Shown: positions 1-11,021 of the stretch, piece by piece | Numbering within the stretch: the stretch's first letter is position 1 | How the letters are laid out: every line of letters starts with the position of its first letter | Origin: Enterococcus gilvus ATCC BAA-350 | Lineage (GTDB): Bacteria; Bacillota; Bacilli; Lactobacillales; Enterococcaceae | NCBI RefSeq assembly: GCF_000407545.1 | Contig: NZ_ASWH01000001.1 | Coordinates: 1-64,000 of the forward strand | DNA: 64,000 nucleotides | Direction: 5' to 3' | The notes under the pieces: generated by a model | What the model was told of the DNA's origin: nothing | Database searches by the model: none | Seen by the model: only the letters and a program-made list of their open reading frames with translations | Translations under genes and position numbers: made by a program

Positions 1-571
<571 letters not shown>

Positions 572-696
572 AGTGTTTGAAACAATCTTGCGATTGTTAA
601 GCTCAATTTTAATAATTGACTTGCTAGCATATTGCTTGCAATGTTGTTTGCTTCTATAGAATAGAAGCGCCCTACACATTTGGTTTGTTTTATTCG

Positions 697-714
697 TTCA
701 GTTTTCAAAGGTCT
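697..714 (-). promoter_or_regulatory. boxA-like antitermination element in the rrn leader
   Basis: On the minus strand the leader between the rrn promoters and 16S contains CCTTTGAAAACTG, close to the boxA type sequence bound by NusB/S10 in rRNA antitermination. The position (after both promoters, before 16S) fits. Assigned on motif resemblance only. Confidence 0.35.
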
Positions 715-748
715 ACATTGGTTGTCACTTTGTTTCAGCAACTTTTAT

Positions 749-777
749 ATCTTAACAGGTTACTGAGCGAATGTCAA
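749..777 (-). promoter_or_regulatory. rRNA operon promoter P2
   Basis: On the minus strand a perfect -35 TTGACA (777-772) is followed after 17 bp by TAAGAT (754-749). It lies about 180 bp upstream of the 16S 5' end, as expected for the proximal rrn promoter in Firmicutes. Confidence 0.75.
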
Positions 778-833
778 CAACCTTTTTGAAGTTTGTTCAA
801 AAAAGTGTTGCCATCGCTTTATGCGACTTTGTT

Positions 834-862
834 ATAATAACTGGTAACCAATTATTTGTCAA
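834..862 (-). promoter_or_regulatory. rRNA operon promoter P1
   Basis: On the minus strand a perfect -35 TTGACA (862-857) and a -10 TATTAT (839-834) are separated by exactly 17 bp. It lies 85 bp upstream of P2, giving the tandem promoter arrangement typical of rRNA operons. Confidence 0.75.
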
Positions 863-1023
863 CAACTTTTTTTAGGTGCTCCGAAAGATTTTTTTCTGCT
901 TCAGAACATAGATTAATATAGCAGTTTTAATGAGTCTGGTCAACGGAAAAATAGCTATTTTATCGACTTTTTTTAAAAGCGATAGATAAAGGTATATATA
1001 TAGATTTTGTTCGCTTTTCCATT

Positions 1024-1052
1024 TTAGAAAGCACTCTTTTCTTTGCTATAAT
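1024..1052 (+). promoter_or_regulatory. candidate promoter for the two-component operon
   Basis: TATAAT at 1047-1052 preceded after 17 bp by TTAGAA (1024-1029; 4 of 6 to the -35 consensus). It is the best housekeeping promoter in the 863-1175 gap, which otherwise shows only AT-rich sequence. A second -10-like TAAAAT at about 1132 is an alternative. Confidence 0.4.
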
Positions 1053-1175
1053 AAATTAATCTTCGTCATTTTATTTTTGATTTTTCCTTAACTCATGATG
1101 CTGTCTTTCGCCTTCCCGTGATTTCTTTGGTAAAATATGGATGTAATTACTTTTTTATGGACGGAGGAACATTTA

Positions 1176-1865
1176 ATGAAAGTATTGGTTGCAGATGATG
1201 ATAAAGAAATTGTAGAACTGCTGAGTATTTATTTACACAACGAAGGTTATGAAGTTGTTAAAGCATATGATGGAAAAGAAGCCTTAAGCAAGCTTCGTAC
1301 AACAAATGATATCGACTTACTTATATTAGATATTATGATGCCCGTTATGGATGGCATGCAAGTTGTTAAAGAATTGAGAAAGGAATCTCAAATCCCTATC
1401 ATAATGCTTACTGCTAAAACAACAGATATGGACAAAATCAAAGGATTAGTCGCTGGTGCTGATGATTATGTAACAAAACCGTTTAACCCTTTAGAGGTGA
1501 TGGCGCGAGTGAAGTCTCTACTACGTCGAACACAGATGCACGTTGCTGAAGATCAACCAGACATTCTTGAAATTCAATCCTTGATTATCAATAAAGATTC
1601 ACACGAAGTAACGACGGTCGATGGAAAAGAAATTCAACTAACTGCCCTAGAGTTTGGAATTCTTTACTTATTAGCAAGTCATCCCAATCGTGTTTTCAGT
1701 GCGGACGAAATTTTTGAACGTGTATGGAAACAAGAAAGTATCGTCTCAGCAAAAACGGTCATGGTCCATGTCAGCCACTTACGTGATAAGATCGAAGAAG
1801 CGACTGATGGTGAAAAAGTGATCCAAACCGTTTGGGGTGTGGGTTATAAAATAGATGCCAAATAA
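1176..1865 (+). CDS. OmpR/PhoB-family response regulator
   Basis: 229-residue DNA-binding response regulator. The receiver domain (residues 1-115) has the acidic pocket DDD at 7-9, the phospho-acceptor D52 in the motif ILDIMMPVMDG, a conserved threonine in MLTAK and a lysine in YVTKPF. The C-terminal half is a winged helix of OmpR type (TALEFGILYLL ... VWGVGYKID). The start at 1176 was chosen because GGAGG lies 6-8 bases upstream; the frame is open 13 codons further up but without a ribosome site. Its stop overlaps the kinase gene by 11 bp, so the pair is translationally coupled. The gene order next to serS and guaB matches the pair I recall from E. faecalis as RR18/HK18; the proteins also resemble VanR/VanS-type regulators. 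The signal and targets are unknown. Confidence 0.9.
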   Translation: MKVLVADDDKEIVELLSIYLHNEGYEVVKAYDGKEALSKLRTTNDIDLLILDIMMPVMDGMQVVKELRKESQIPIIMLTAKTTDMDKIKGLVAGADDYVTKPFNPLEVMARVKSLLRRTQMHVAEDQPDILEIQSLIINKDSHEVTTVDGKEIQLTALEFGILYLLASHPNRVFSADEIFERVWKQESIVSAKTVMVHVSHLRDKIEEATDGEKVIQTVWGVGYKIDAK

Positions 1866-3036
1866 AGTAGAAAAGAAGAAACGTATTACCCTTACTTCAA
1901 AAGAGGTCAGCGAATTAATTGCTGAAGGAATTGTTACTGTCATCTTATTGCTTCTATTAAATGTAGCAATTATGGTACTTTTTACTCAGATGCTCAGCAA
2001 CTCTCCTGATTTGAGTGATGCAATTTATCGTTCAAAGGATATTTTCGCTAGTAATTTTGGAAGCGACATTTTCTGGAGTGGACGTAATTTTGTTATTCCT
2101 CTTTTTATTATTATTGATATTCTCATTGTTTTCTGGCGTTTAATTAGACGCTATAGACAGATGCAATTACGTCATATCATTAATGAATTGCATTATATTG
2201 CCAATGGAAATTATGATTATCGGATTCCATTTGAATTGCGTGGAGATCTTAGTAAGGTCGTTGACAGTATTAACGGGCTAGTAGACAGTACCGTTGCCGC
2301 TATTGAGGATGAACGCGAAATTGAAAAATCAAAAGACGAATTAATTACGAATGTCAGTCATGATATCCGTACGCCATTAACTTCAATCATTGGTTATCTT
2401 GGTTTAATTGAAGACGGTCAATACCAAAATGACGAAGAAATTCTCAAATATACCAGTATTGCCTATAAAAAGGCTAAACAGATGAAATCTTTAGTAGAAG
2501 ACTTATTTGAATATTCGAAGGTGCGTCAACCTTCTGTTCCAGTCAATAATGTTTCTTTTGACATGGTACAGCTATTGGAGCAACTTGCTGCTGATTTTGA
2601 ACTAGAAGCTAAGAAAAAGAATATTATGATTCAAGTTGATACAAAGGAAAGCCAATTAGTTATGGATGGCGATACCGAAAAGCTCGTCCGCGTGTTTAAT
2701 AATCTAATTACAAACGCCTTAAAATACGGCACTGGTGCTAATAAAATAGTCATTGAGATAGAAAAAACAAAAAATGAAGCTGTCGTAACTGTCAAAAATA
2801 ATGGAGAACCTATTCCTAGAGAAGCTCTGGATCAATTATTTGATCGTTTTTACAGAGTTGACGGCTCTCGTTCTCAAGAAATCAGTGGTACCGGATTAGG
2901 CCTTGCTATTGCTCAAAATATCGTCAATTTACATGGTGGTTATATTTACGCACAGTCAAATAATGATTGGACGTCGTTTATCATTCATTTACCGCTCTAT
3001 AAGAATCAGTTGAAGACCCTTCCAGATAATTATTGA
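1855..3036 (+). CDS. membrane sensor histidine kinase
   Basis: 393 residues. Two transmembrane segments (about 22-47 and 76-96) bracket a short extracellular loop of about 25-30 residues, followed by a HAMP-like linker (about 97-150), a HisKA domain with the phospho-acceptor H169 in NVSHDIRTPLTS, and a HATPase domain with an N box (NNLITNALKYG), an F box (FDRFYRVD) and a G2 box (GTGLGLAIA). The small sensor loop suggests detection in or near the membrane, as in intramembrane-sensing or VanS-like kinases. It is coupled to the response regulator upstream by an 11-bp overlap. The last codons overlap the -35 element of the serS promoter. Confidence 0.9.
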   Translation: MPNKVEKKKRITLTSKEVSELIAEGIVTVILLLLLNVAIMVLFTQMLSNSPDLSDAIYRSKDIFASNFGSDIFWSGRNFVIPLFIIIDILIVFWRLIRRYRQMQLRHIINELHYIANGNYDYRIPFELRGDLSKVVDSINGLVDSTVAAIEDEREIEKSKDELITNVSHDIRTPLTSIIGYLGLIEDGQYQNDEEILKYTSIAYKKAKQMKSLVEDLFEYSKVRQPSVPVNNVSFDMVQLLEQLAADFELEAKKKNIMIQVDTKESQLVMDGDTEKLVRVFNNLITNALKYGTGANKIVIEIEKTKNEAVVTVKNNGEPIPREALDQLFDRFYRVDGSRSQEISGTGLGLAIAQNIVNLHGGYIYAQSNNDWTSFIIHLPLYKNQLKTLPDNY

Positions 3037-3061
3037 CTTTATTTTTCCAATTGCTTATACT
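3033..3061 (+). promoter_or_regulatory. serS promoter
   Basis: TTGACT (3033-3038), 17-bp spacer, TATACT (3056-3061). It overlaps the stop codon of the kinase gene and lies directly upstream of the T-box leader. Confidence 0.65.
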
Positions 3062-3067
3062 TGTCTC

Positions 3068-3300
3068 AATATGATACGCAGGAAACCAAGTACGTAGTTT
3101 TGTTTTTTTAGAGAGTTGATGGCTGGTGGAAATCAACAGAACATTCTACGGAAATCCAGTTTCAATGTCTGTGTTTTTTGAAAGAAAAACCGGTTGACGT
3201 CGATATACGTCGTTCAAGTGCAGCTTTTGCTGAATTTGGGTGGTACCGCGAAATTCAACACCGTTTCGTCCCTATTTAACGGGATGAGACGGTGTTTTTT
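3068..3300 (+). promoter_or_regulatory. T-box leader of serS
   Basis: Tandem elements of a tRNA-sensing T-box riboswitch: a long stem I region starting near 3110 (GAGAGTTGATGGC...), the invariant T-box TGGGTGGTACCGCG at 3238-3251, and an intrinsic terminator (ACACCGTTTCGTCCC / GGGATGAGACGGTGT then T-run, 3259-3300) that competes with the antiterminator. Uncharged tRNA-Ser would stabilise the antiterminator and allow serS transcription. A UCU triplet in the stem I specifier-loop region near 3147-3149 is the likely specifier codon for serine, but the loop was folded by eye only. Confidence 0.93.
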
Positions 3301-3320
3301 ATTTTAAAGGAGGAAAAATA

Positions 3321-4601
3321 ATGCTAGATGTAAAAATGATTCGTAACAACTTTTCTGAAGTAAATGAAAAATTAGCAACTCGAGGCGTAAAGGAAGACGT
3401 CTTAAAGCACTTCTTAGATCTAGATGAACAACGCCGTCAACTATTAGTAAAAACGGAAGAGTTAAAAAAATACCGTAATGATGTTTCAAATGAAATTGCA
3501 AAATTGAAGCGTGAAAAAAATGATGCTGCTGATAAAATTGCTGAAATGAAGGAAGTTGGTATTAAAATCAAAGATTTCGATACTCTGGTAGCGGGTATTG
3601 ATGAACAATTAACCGAAATCACAACAACCTTACCAAACTTGCCTCATGATTCTGTACCCATCGGTGAAGATGAAGACGACAATGTGGAAGTTCGTCGCTG
3701 GAGTACTCCGCGTCAATTTTCTTTCGAACCAAAACCACATTGGGAAGTTGCAGAGAACCTTGATATTTTAGATTTCGAACGCGGTGCAAAGGTTTCGGGA
3801 AGCCGCTTTGTTTACTACAAAGGATTAGGCGCTCGATTAGAACGTGCTGTTTATAATTTTATGTTAGATGAACACGTTTATGAGCAAGGGTATACTGAAA
3901 TGATTACTCCTTATTTGGTCAATAGTAAATCAATGTTTGGTACGGGACAGTTTCCTAAATTTAAAGAAGATGTCTTTCAGGTGGAGGATCGCGATCTAAC
4001 TTTGATCCCAACTGCTGAAGTTCCTTTGACTAACTATTATGCAGATGAAATCTTAGATGGTAAGGATTTACCAATTTATTTTACTGCCCTATCTCCTTCT
4101 TTTCGTTCTGAAGCAGGCAGTGCAGGTCGTGATACTCGCGGGTTAATTCGTTTGCACCAGTTCCATAAAGTAGAAATGGTTAAGTTTAGCGACAAAGAAA
4201 CTTCTTATGACGAGCTAGAAAAAATGACTCAAAACGCAGAAGTGATTTTACAAAAATTAAACCTGCCTTATCGTGTTATTACTTTATCTACTGGCGACAT
4301 GGGATTCTCGGCTGCCAAAACATATGATCTAGAAGTATGGGTCCCTGCTCAAAATACGTATCGAGAAATTAGCTCTTGCTCAAACTGTGAAGATTTCCAA
4401 GCTCGCCGCGCAATGATTCGTTATCGCGACGAAGATGGTAAAGTTCAATATGCACACACTTTGAATGGTTCTGGCCTTGCTGTCGGACGTACAGTAACTG
4501 CTATTTTAGAAAACTATCAAAATGAAGACGGTTCGATTACCATTCCAGAAGTATTAGTCCCTTATATGGGTAATACAAAAGTCATTAAAAAGGAAAATTA
4601 A
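3321..4601 (+). CDS. serS: seryl-tRNA synthetase
   Basis: 426 residues, the normal length for bacterial class II seryl-tRNA synthetase, which charges tRNA-Ser and tRNA-Sec with serine in the cytoplasm. The N-terminal coiled-coil arm (about 30-100, rich in K/E heptads) contacts the tRNA long variable arm. Class II motif 2 is visible in [14 protein letters not shown] and motif 3 in [26 protein letters not shown] precedes the ATG by 7 bases. It is monocistronic: T-box leader upstream and a bidirectional terminator downstream, facing guaB. Confidence 0.98.
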   Translation: MLDVKMIRNNFSEVNEKLATRGVKEDVLKHFLDLDEQRRQLLVKTEELKKYRNDVSNEIAKLKREKNDAADKIAEMKEVGIKIKDFDTLVAGIDEQLTEITTTLPNLPHDSVPIGEDEDDNVEVRRWSTPRQFSFEPKPHWEVAENLDILDFERGAKVSGSRFVYYKGLGARLERAVYNFMLDEHVYEQGYTEMITPYLVNSKSMFGTGQFPKFKEDVFQVEDRDLTLIPTAEVPLTNYYADEILDGKDLPIYFTALSPSFRSEAGSAGRDTRGLIRLHQFHKVEMVKFSDKETSYDELEKMTQNAEVILQKLNLPYRVITLSTGDMGFSAAKTYDLEVWVPAQNTYREISSCSNCEDFQARRAMIRYRDEDGKVQYAHTLNGSGLAVGRTVTAILENYQNEDGSITIPEVLVPYMGNTKVIKKEN

Positions 4602-4602
4602 A

Positions 4603-4640
4603 AAAACAGCGACTTCTACTTTATGAAGTCGCTGTTTTTA
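4603..4640. terminator. bidirectional terminator between serS and guaB
   Basis: A 12-bp perfect stem (AACAGCGACTTC / GAAGTCGCTGTT) with an 8-nt loop, flanked by an A-run on the left and a T-run on the right, so it can stop transcription from both convergent genes. Confidence 0.9.
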
Positions 4641-4661
4641 TATACAAAGCCGTACTAATTT

Positions 4662-6230
<1,569 letters not shown>

Positions 6231-6241
6231 TCATCTAACCT

Positions 6242-6724
6242 TTATTTTTCTGCTGATTCAAACCATTTTTCGAGTAATTCCGTCGTGATTGGTTCATCTG
6301 ATGGAAGCGTCTGATACGTTGCTTGGTTTGTCTTGTTGTCTCGAATCAAATAAAAACCCTCTTTATTTGAGAAATCATCTAGAGAGATTACTGTGTAACG
6401 ATCCTCAATATTCTGTATCCCCTTAAATACTTCACGTATCAATATCTTAGCCTGATGAATGTTCTCCTGTCGCTCTTGTGCCTTTTCAACCGCTGCAGTC
6501 AGTGTGTATCCCTCGTCTAAAAAATGCTTGATAATTTCTACCTTAATTACCATTGGCAATCTAAATTTTCGATTCCCGCTTTTTTCACCGGTCGATTCAA
6601 CATAGCCTTTTTGCTCCCAATAGCGAATTTGTCTAGGTGAAACACCCGTTACTTTACTTAATTCACTGATCCCTACTAATAATTCATCGCTTTCTAGGAG
6701 CTGTTTAACCGTATTGTTCTTCAA
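6242..6724 (-). CDS. MerR-family transcriptional regulator
   Basis: 160 residues. The N-terminal winged helix (about 15-60) shows the family pattern GISELSKVTGVSPRQIRYWEQKGYV; a helical segment (70-110, DEGYTLTAAVEKAQER) follows and a C-terminal domain of about 50 residues is not recognised as a known ligand pocket. It is divergent from the 14-TM exporter at 6867 and the two share a 142-bp intergenic region containing a symmetrical operator, so it most likely controls itself and the exporter. The inducer is not predictable from sequence. Confidence 0.85.
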   Translation of the reverse strand: MKNNTVKQLLESDELLVGISELSKVTGVSPRQIRYWEQKGYVESTGEKSGNRKFRLPMVIKVEIIKHFLDEGYTLTAAVEKAQERQENIHQAKILIREVFKGIQNIEDRYTVISLDDFSNKEGFYLIRDNKTNQATYQTLPSDEPITTELLEKWFESAEK

Positions 6725-6749
6725 AACGCATCCCTCTCTTCACTTTATG

Positions 6750-6811
6750 ATTATACTTTCGATAACAACCTTGTCAAGTAAGTTGACAAAAAAATAAAAT
6801 AGCAGTAAAGT
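6750..6811. promoter_or_regulatory. divergent promoters with shared MerR operator
   Basis: The inverted repeat TTGTCAA-GTAAG-TTGACAA (6771-6789) contains the -35 elements of both directions. Minus strand: TTGACA (6777-6772), 16 bp, TATAAT (6755-6750) for the merR-type gene. Plus strand: TTGACA (6783-6788), 17 bp, TAAAGT (6806-6811) for the exporter. A regulator bound here would face both promoters. Confidence 0.65.
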
Positions 6812-6866
6812 AACAAACGAACATTTATTGTTTCTGAAAATTTTCATAGAGAGAAGGCGTTAGATC

Positions 6867-8333
6867 GTGAGTAATAAACAAACGGTCGATATTTACGGAA
6901 AACCCTACAATCGTTCTTTATTAGTCGTTGTACTATTAATAGGAACTTTTTGTACGGTCTTAAATCAAACATTGTTAACAACAGCTTTTCCTGCACTAAT
7001 GAAAGCTTTTGATATATCTGCTTCTAGTGTTCAATGGCTGACAACTGGCTTTTTGCTAGTGAACGGGATAATGATCCCCATCAGCGCTTGGCTGATCAAT
7101 AAATTTAGCTCGAAAAGGTTGTACTTGACCGCAATGACAATCTTCTTGATCGGCACGATTACTTGTTTTGTCGCACCAAATTTTTCTACCTTATTAATAG
7201 GACGATTAATACAAGCGGCGGGTGTCGGTATTTCAATGCCGCTATTACAAAACATTATGCTTTCAATTTTCCCTCCAGAAAAACGCGGCTCAGCAATGGG
7301 AATGGCCGGAATCGTTATTGGACTTGCTCCAGCCTTAGGCCCCACTCTTTCTGGTTGGATTATTGATCACTATACATGGCGTGACCTATTCGGTATGGTC
7401 ATTCCAATCGTAATCTTCGTTTTGGTACTTGCTCTCTTCTTAATGAAGAGCGTCATTCAACTATCCAATCCAAGTATCGACGTATTATCAGCCATATTAT
7501 CAACAGTCGGCTTTGGCAGCCTGCTATATGGCTTTTCTTCTGTCGGTAATGACGGTTGGGGCAGCGCAAAAGTTATCAGCTTTTTAGTTGTTGGTGTTAT
7601 AGTGATTGGTTTGTTTGTATGGAGACAACTTAGGTTAGAGCATCCCTTTTTGGAATTACGTGTATTCAAATCGCCTATATTTACAATTGCTGCTATTTTA
7701 AGTGGTGTCGTAAATATGGCAATGGTGGGCGCTGAAATGGTACTTCCCCTATATATTCAAAATATTCGTGGAGAATCTGCTTTCCACTCAGGGTTGATGT
7801 TGTTGCCTGGGGCTTTGGTCATGGGTTTGATGATGCCGATAACTGGTGCTATCTTCGATAAACACGGTGCCAAACGATTAGCAATTAGTGGAATGTTGAT
7901 CCTGACAGCCGCTACTCTACCTTTTGCCTTTTTAACTGCTGAAACACCTATTGCTATGATCGTTATTTTATATGCAATGCGTATGTTTGGTATCTCGATG
8001 GTTATGATGCCTGTCACTACTTCAGGAATGAATGCTTTACCAATGAATTTAATCAGCCACGGGACAGCCGTGAACAATACGTTCCGTCAAGTTGCAAGTT
8101 CTATCGGAACAGCTATTTTGATAAGTGTATTAACAAATGTTACAAAAGATAACTTACCTGCAGCGCACTTACTGAAAACACTACCGTTGTCTTATAAAAA
8201 TCAGGCAATTAACGCCACACTCTCTGGTTATCATGCCGCTTTTTATGTCGCTGTGCTATTTGGTGTCGTAGGTTTTATCATCACTTTTTTCCTGAAAACC
8301 AATAAAAAAATGGAAGAAGGTATGACACAATGA
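6867..8333 (+). CDS. 14-TM MFS multidrug exporter (EmrB/QacA, DHA2 type)
   Basis: 488 residues starting at GTG (6867) after AGAGAAGG. About 14 hydrophobic helices. The loop 2-3 motif A region reads LINKFSSKRLYLT, and the antiporter motif C is visible as GIVIGLAPALGPTLSG in TM5, diagnostic of proton-drug antiporters. It overlaps the next gene by ATGA, so the two are coupled. The pairing of this MFS subtype with a DUF4811 protein is frequent in lactobacilli and enterococci, and the divergent MerR regulator supports a substrate-induced efflux unit. The substrate is unknown. Confidence 0.9.
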   Translation: MSNKQTVDIYGKPYNRSLLVVVLLIGTFCTVLNQTLLTTAFPALMKAFDISASSVQWLTTGFLLVNGIMIPISAWLINKFSSKRLYLTAMTIFLIGTITCFVAPNFSTLLIGRLIQAAGVGISMPLLQNIMLSIFPPEKRGSAMGMAGIVIGLAPALGPTLSGWIIDHYTWRDLFGMVIPIVIFVLVLALFLMKSVIQLSNPSIDVLSAILSTVGFGSLLYGFSSVGNDGWGSAKVISFLVVGVIVIGLFVWRQLRLEHPFLELRVFKSPIFTIAAILSGVVNMAMVGAEMVLPLYIQNIRGESAFHSGLMLLPGALVMGLMMPITGAIFDKHGAKRLAISGMLILTAATLPFAFLTAETPIAMIVILYAMRMFGISMVMMPVTTSGMNALPMNLISHGTAVNNTFRQVASSIGTAILISVLTNVTKDNLPAAHLLKTLPLSYKNQAINATLSGYHAAFYVAVLFGVVGFIITFFLKTNKKMEEGMTQ

Positions 8334-9040
8334 TTTTTGTTGTAACAGTTATTAGTGTATTAGCTTTCGCATTAACGAATATCTTTGCTAAAAAAACTTG
8401 GCAAACCGTTCTTTCGATAATCTTTGCGGGTATCTTTTTAATCAGTCTTGCCCTCATTACAGCAAATGATCATTACCATTATGGAATGAAAAAAGTGACT
8501 GAAACAACAACACAAACCCTTCTTTCAACAGCCGACAACAAAGATATGAATATGTTGTTATACCAGCCTCTCGGAGATGGTACAGAAAAGATTTACTTAT
8601 ATAAAACAAATGACTCCCAGAAAAAGCCAAAAACAACTGGAACAGATCATGTTAGCAATATCGTAAAAACGAATCAAAAGAAATCTCAGTTAAAAACGGA
8701 GAAAACCTATTGGGTATACAAAAATGATACTACCAAATTCTGGTTTGGACTATCTAGCAAAAATCATCAATTAGTCAAAGAAAGAAATACCTTTGACGTT
8801 CAAAACGAATGGTTTGTTTTAAGTACAACTCAGGCAAAAAAATTAGCAAAATTAGCGCAAGAAAATAAGAGTACTATGCAAAATGATGCTAAATTATTTG
8901 TCCAAGAAAAAGTTAAAACAGCTATGATGCAAAACCCAACAATGGATCAAACCACCCAACAGAAGATCATCCAAGAAGCAACTTCTGAGTATCAACATCA
9001 AGCGATGGCAAAATTAATTGCTAAAATAGAAAAAGAATAA
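8330..9040 (+). CDS. DUF4811-type membrane-anchored protein
   Basis: 236 residues, ATG inside the stop of the exporter (ATGA overlap). Two hydrophobic helices (1-15 and 23-43) form a membrane hairpin, followed by a hydrophilic, lysine- and glutamine-rich domain of about 190 residues with the conserved-looking stretch YWVYKNDTTKFWFG. I recognise it as the DUF4811 partner found downstream of this class of MFS exporter; its biochemical role is not established. Probably an accessory subunit facing the outside. Confidence 0.75.
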   Translation: MIFVVTVISVLAFALTNIFAKKTWQTVLSIIFAGIFLISLALITANDHYHYGMKKVTETTTQTLLSTADNKDMNMLLYQPLGDGTEKIYLYKTNDSQKKPKTTGTDHVSNIVKTNQKKSQLKTEKTYWVYKNDTTKFWFGLSSKNHQLVKERNTFDVQNEWFVLSTTQAKKLAKLAQENKSTMQNDAKLFVQEKVKTAMMQNPTMDQTTQQKIIQEATSEYQHQAMAKLIAKIEKE

Positions 9041-9045
9041 AAAAA

Positions 9046-9080
9046 GGACTATGCCAATTTAATTTTGGTATAGTCTTTTT
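9046..9080 (+). terminator. terminator of the exporter operon
   Basis: Stem GGACTATGCCAA / TTTGGTATAGTC (one G-U pair) followed by TTTTT, six bases after the DUF4811 stop codon. Confidence 0.8.
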
Positions 9081-9129
9081 GTTTGTTCTGTTCTTTTAAT
9101 TTAGTTATTCCATATAGGTAGTTATATAC

Positions 9130-9168
9130 AAAATGGGCAACGTCTGAAAGATGAATATTGCCCATTTT
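9130..9168 (-). terminator. terminator of the ychF-DUF1129 operon
   Basis: An 11-bp perfect stem AAAATGGGCAA / TTGCCCATTTT ends next to the DUF1129 stop codon on the minus strand; the A/T arms provide the U-tract in either direction. Confidence 0.7.
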
Positions 9169-9169
9169 G

Positions 9170-9874
9170 TTATTTTCTTGGTGCAGTAGCTAAACTGCTG
9201 ATAATTCCAAAACGTTTTTTCAGGTAGTATCGTAAAGCAAGTGCAAGCCCGGATAGCACAATCAAAACGATTGGATCAAGTATAGGATTCAATGATGGTG
9301 GTAACAATGCCGCACCGTTGAATACTAAAAACCATACGAGCGTTACAGATACTAATAAGAGAATGGTCTTCCAAGTTTTAGGTTTTTTTGATTTATCTGC
9401 ACCAGGTTGTTCATACTGATAAACAAACAAGTACATCATATAAAAAACTAGGCCTCCCACAGCTGAGGCAACGATTAAAGCAGTGATACCATAGGTAACA
9501 GCTTGTGTTCCACGTGAAACAAACAGACCCATAATACCCGATACTATTCCCAAAAGTCCAAATAATAACAAGAAGTTATCCAGCCACATTAATGAAGCTG
9601 TGGTAGATTTTTTTTGTTCAACAGGTTTATTAACGATTGCGTCTAGCCGTTCTGAAACAGTACCGAACAATTGACGTGCTGTTTTCCCTGTTTTTTGTTC
9701 TTCAACTAAGACCGGCAGCATCTCATTCAAGGCCGTGATTGTTTGTTCCTCCGTTAAGTTAGCTGCTCTTAAGGATTTTTTTAAGTCAAAAATATACTGC
9801 TCATTACGTTTAGTTAATTTCGCTTCAAGTTGAATATTCTCAGCTTGTAGCGCTTGTAATTTTTCTGGTTCCAT
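9170..9874 (-). CDS. DUF1129 family membrane protein
   Basis: 234 residues. The first ~85 residues are a cytoplasmic charged helical region (coiled-coil like, LQALQAENIQLEAKL), followed by four or more transmembrane segments (about 97-115, 122-147, 165-185, 195-212). It matches the DUF1129 family commonly next to ychF in lactic acid bacteria; function unknown. ATG preceded by AGGAGG and only 13 bp downstream of ychF, so co-transcribed. Confidence 0.8.
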   Translation of the reverse strand: MEPEKLQALQAENIQLEAKLTKRNEQYIFDLKKSLRAANLTEEQTITALNEMLPVLVEEQKTGKTARQLFGTVSERLDAIVNKPVEQKKSTTASLMWLDNFLLLFGLLGIVSGIMGLFVSRGTQAVTYGITALIVASAVGGLVFYMMYLFVYQYEQPGADKSKKPKTWKTILLLVSVTLVWFLVFNGAALLPPSLNPILDPIVLIVLSGLALALRYYLKKRFGIISSLATAPRK

Positions 9875-9887
9875 TGTTTCTTTCCTC

Positions 9888-10988
9888 CTAAACGTTGAAA
9901 CGGAACAACATTACATCGCCATCTTGTACAACGTAATCTTTTCCTTCCAATCTGACGCGCCCTGCTTCTTTTGCAGCGTGCATACTGCCATATTTATCTA
10001 AATCTTCGAAAGATACTGTTTCAGCACGTATAAATCCGCGCTCAAAATCGGTATGAATGATTCCTGCTGCTTGAGGAGCCTTCATTCCTTTTCGGAAAGT
10101 CCATGCACGAACTTCTTGTTCCCCAGCTGTAAAATACGTTGCTAATCCTAACAAATCGTATGCTGTACGGATCAATTGATCAAGTCCAGATTCTTCGATT
10201 CCCATTGCTTCTAAAAATTCAGCCTTGTCTTCGTCTTCTAGCTCAGCAATTTCTTCTTCCGCCTCCGCACAAACAACAATGACTTCAGAATGCTCAACAG
10301 CAGCAAAATTACGAACAATTTGAACATACTCATTACTATCCGGATCAGCTACCGTATCTTCATCAACATTCGCGACATATAGCACGGGCTTACTTGTTAA
10401 TAAGAATAAACTTTTGACAATCTTTTCTTCCTCTTCAGTAAACTCAATCGTACGAGCTGATTGTCCTTCTTCTAGTACAGGTTTCAACTTATCTAAAATA
10501 GCTAACTCTGCTACCGCATTTTTTTCTTTTGTTTTTGCAACTTTTGCTACACGTGTATAGCGTTTATTGACAGAATCTAGATCCGCCAAGACTAATTCTA
10601 AGTTGATCGTCTCGATATCTTCCAACGGATCAACACGACCCTCTACGTGGGTAATATTTTCATTATCAAAGCAACGTACCACATGACAAATAGCGTCTAC
10701 TTGGCGAATATGACTTAAGAATTGATTTCCTAGTCCTTCGCCTTTACTAGCACCTTTTACGATACCAGCGATATCTGTAAACTCAAAGGTTGTTGGCACT
10801 GTCTTTTTGGGATGAACCAATTCAGTTAAACGTTCTAAGCGCCAATCAGGCACCTCTACCATCCCGACATTTGGATCAATCGTTGCGAAAGGATAGTTGG
10901 CAGCTTCTGCTCCCGCTTTAGTAATTGCATTAAATAGGGTAGATTTACCAACATTGGGCAATCCTACGATTCCGGCTGTTAAGGCCAT
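9888..10988 (-). CDS. ychF: redox-regulated ATPase YchF (Obg-like)
   Basis: 366 residues, typical length. P-loop GLPNVGKST near residue 8, G3 in DIAGIVKGASKGEGLG, and the G4 position reads NVDE rather than NKxD, which is why YchF prefers ATP to GTP. A central coiled coil (about 125-200) and a C-terminal TGS domain (about 283-365) complete the fold. It is a ribosome- and proteasome-interacting translational or stress ATPase in other organisms. Second gene of the minus-strand group DUF951-ychF-DUF1129. Confidence 0.97.
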   Translation of the reverse strand: MALTAGIVGLPNVGKSTLFNAITKAGAEAANYPFATIDPNVGMVEVPDWRLERLTELVHPKKTVPTTFEFTDIAGIVKGASKGEGLGNQFLSHIRQVDAICHVVRCFDNENITHVEGRVDPLEDIETINLELVLADLDSVNKRYTRVAKVAKTKEKNAVAELAILDKLKPVLEEGQSARTIEFTEEEEKIVKSLFLLTSKPVLYVANVDEDTVADPDSNEYVQIVRNFAAVEHSEVIVVCAEAEEEIAELEDEDKAEFLEAMGIEESGLDQLIRTAYDLLGLATYFTAGEQEVRAWTFRKGMKAPQAAGIIHTDFERGFIRAETVSFEDLDKYGSMHAAKEAGRVRLEGKDYVVQDGDVMLFRFNV

Positions 10989-11021
10989 GTTTTACTTCAC
11001 TCTTTCTCTACTAAGGAATTA

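Noticed and set aside
1176..3036. VanR/VanS of a vancomycin resistance cluster
   Set aside because: No van ligase, racemase or peptidase genes are adjacent, and the context (serS-guaB) matches a core two-component system of enterococci.
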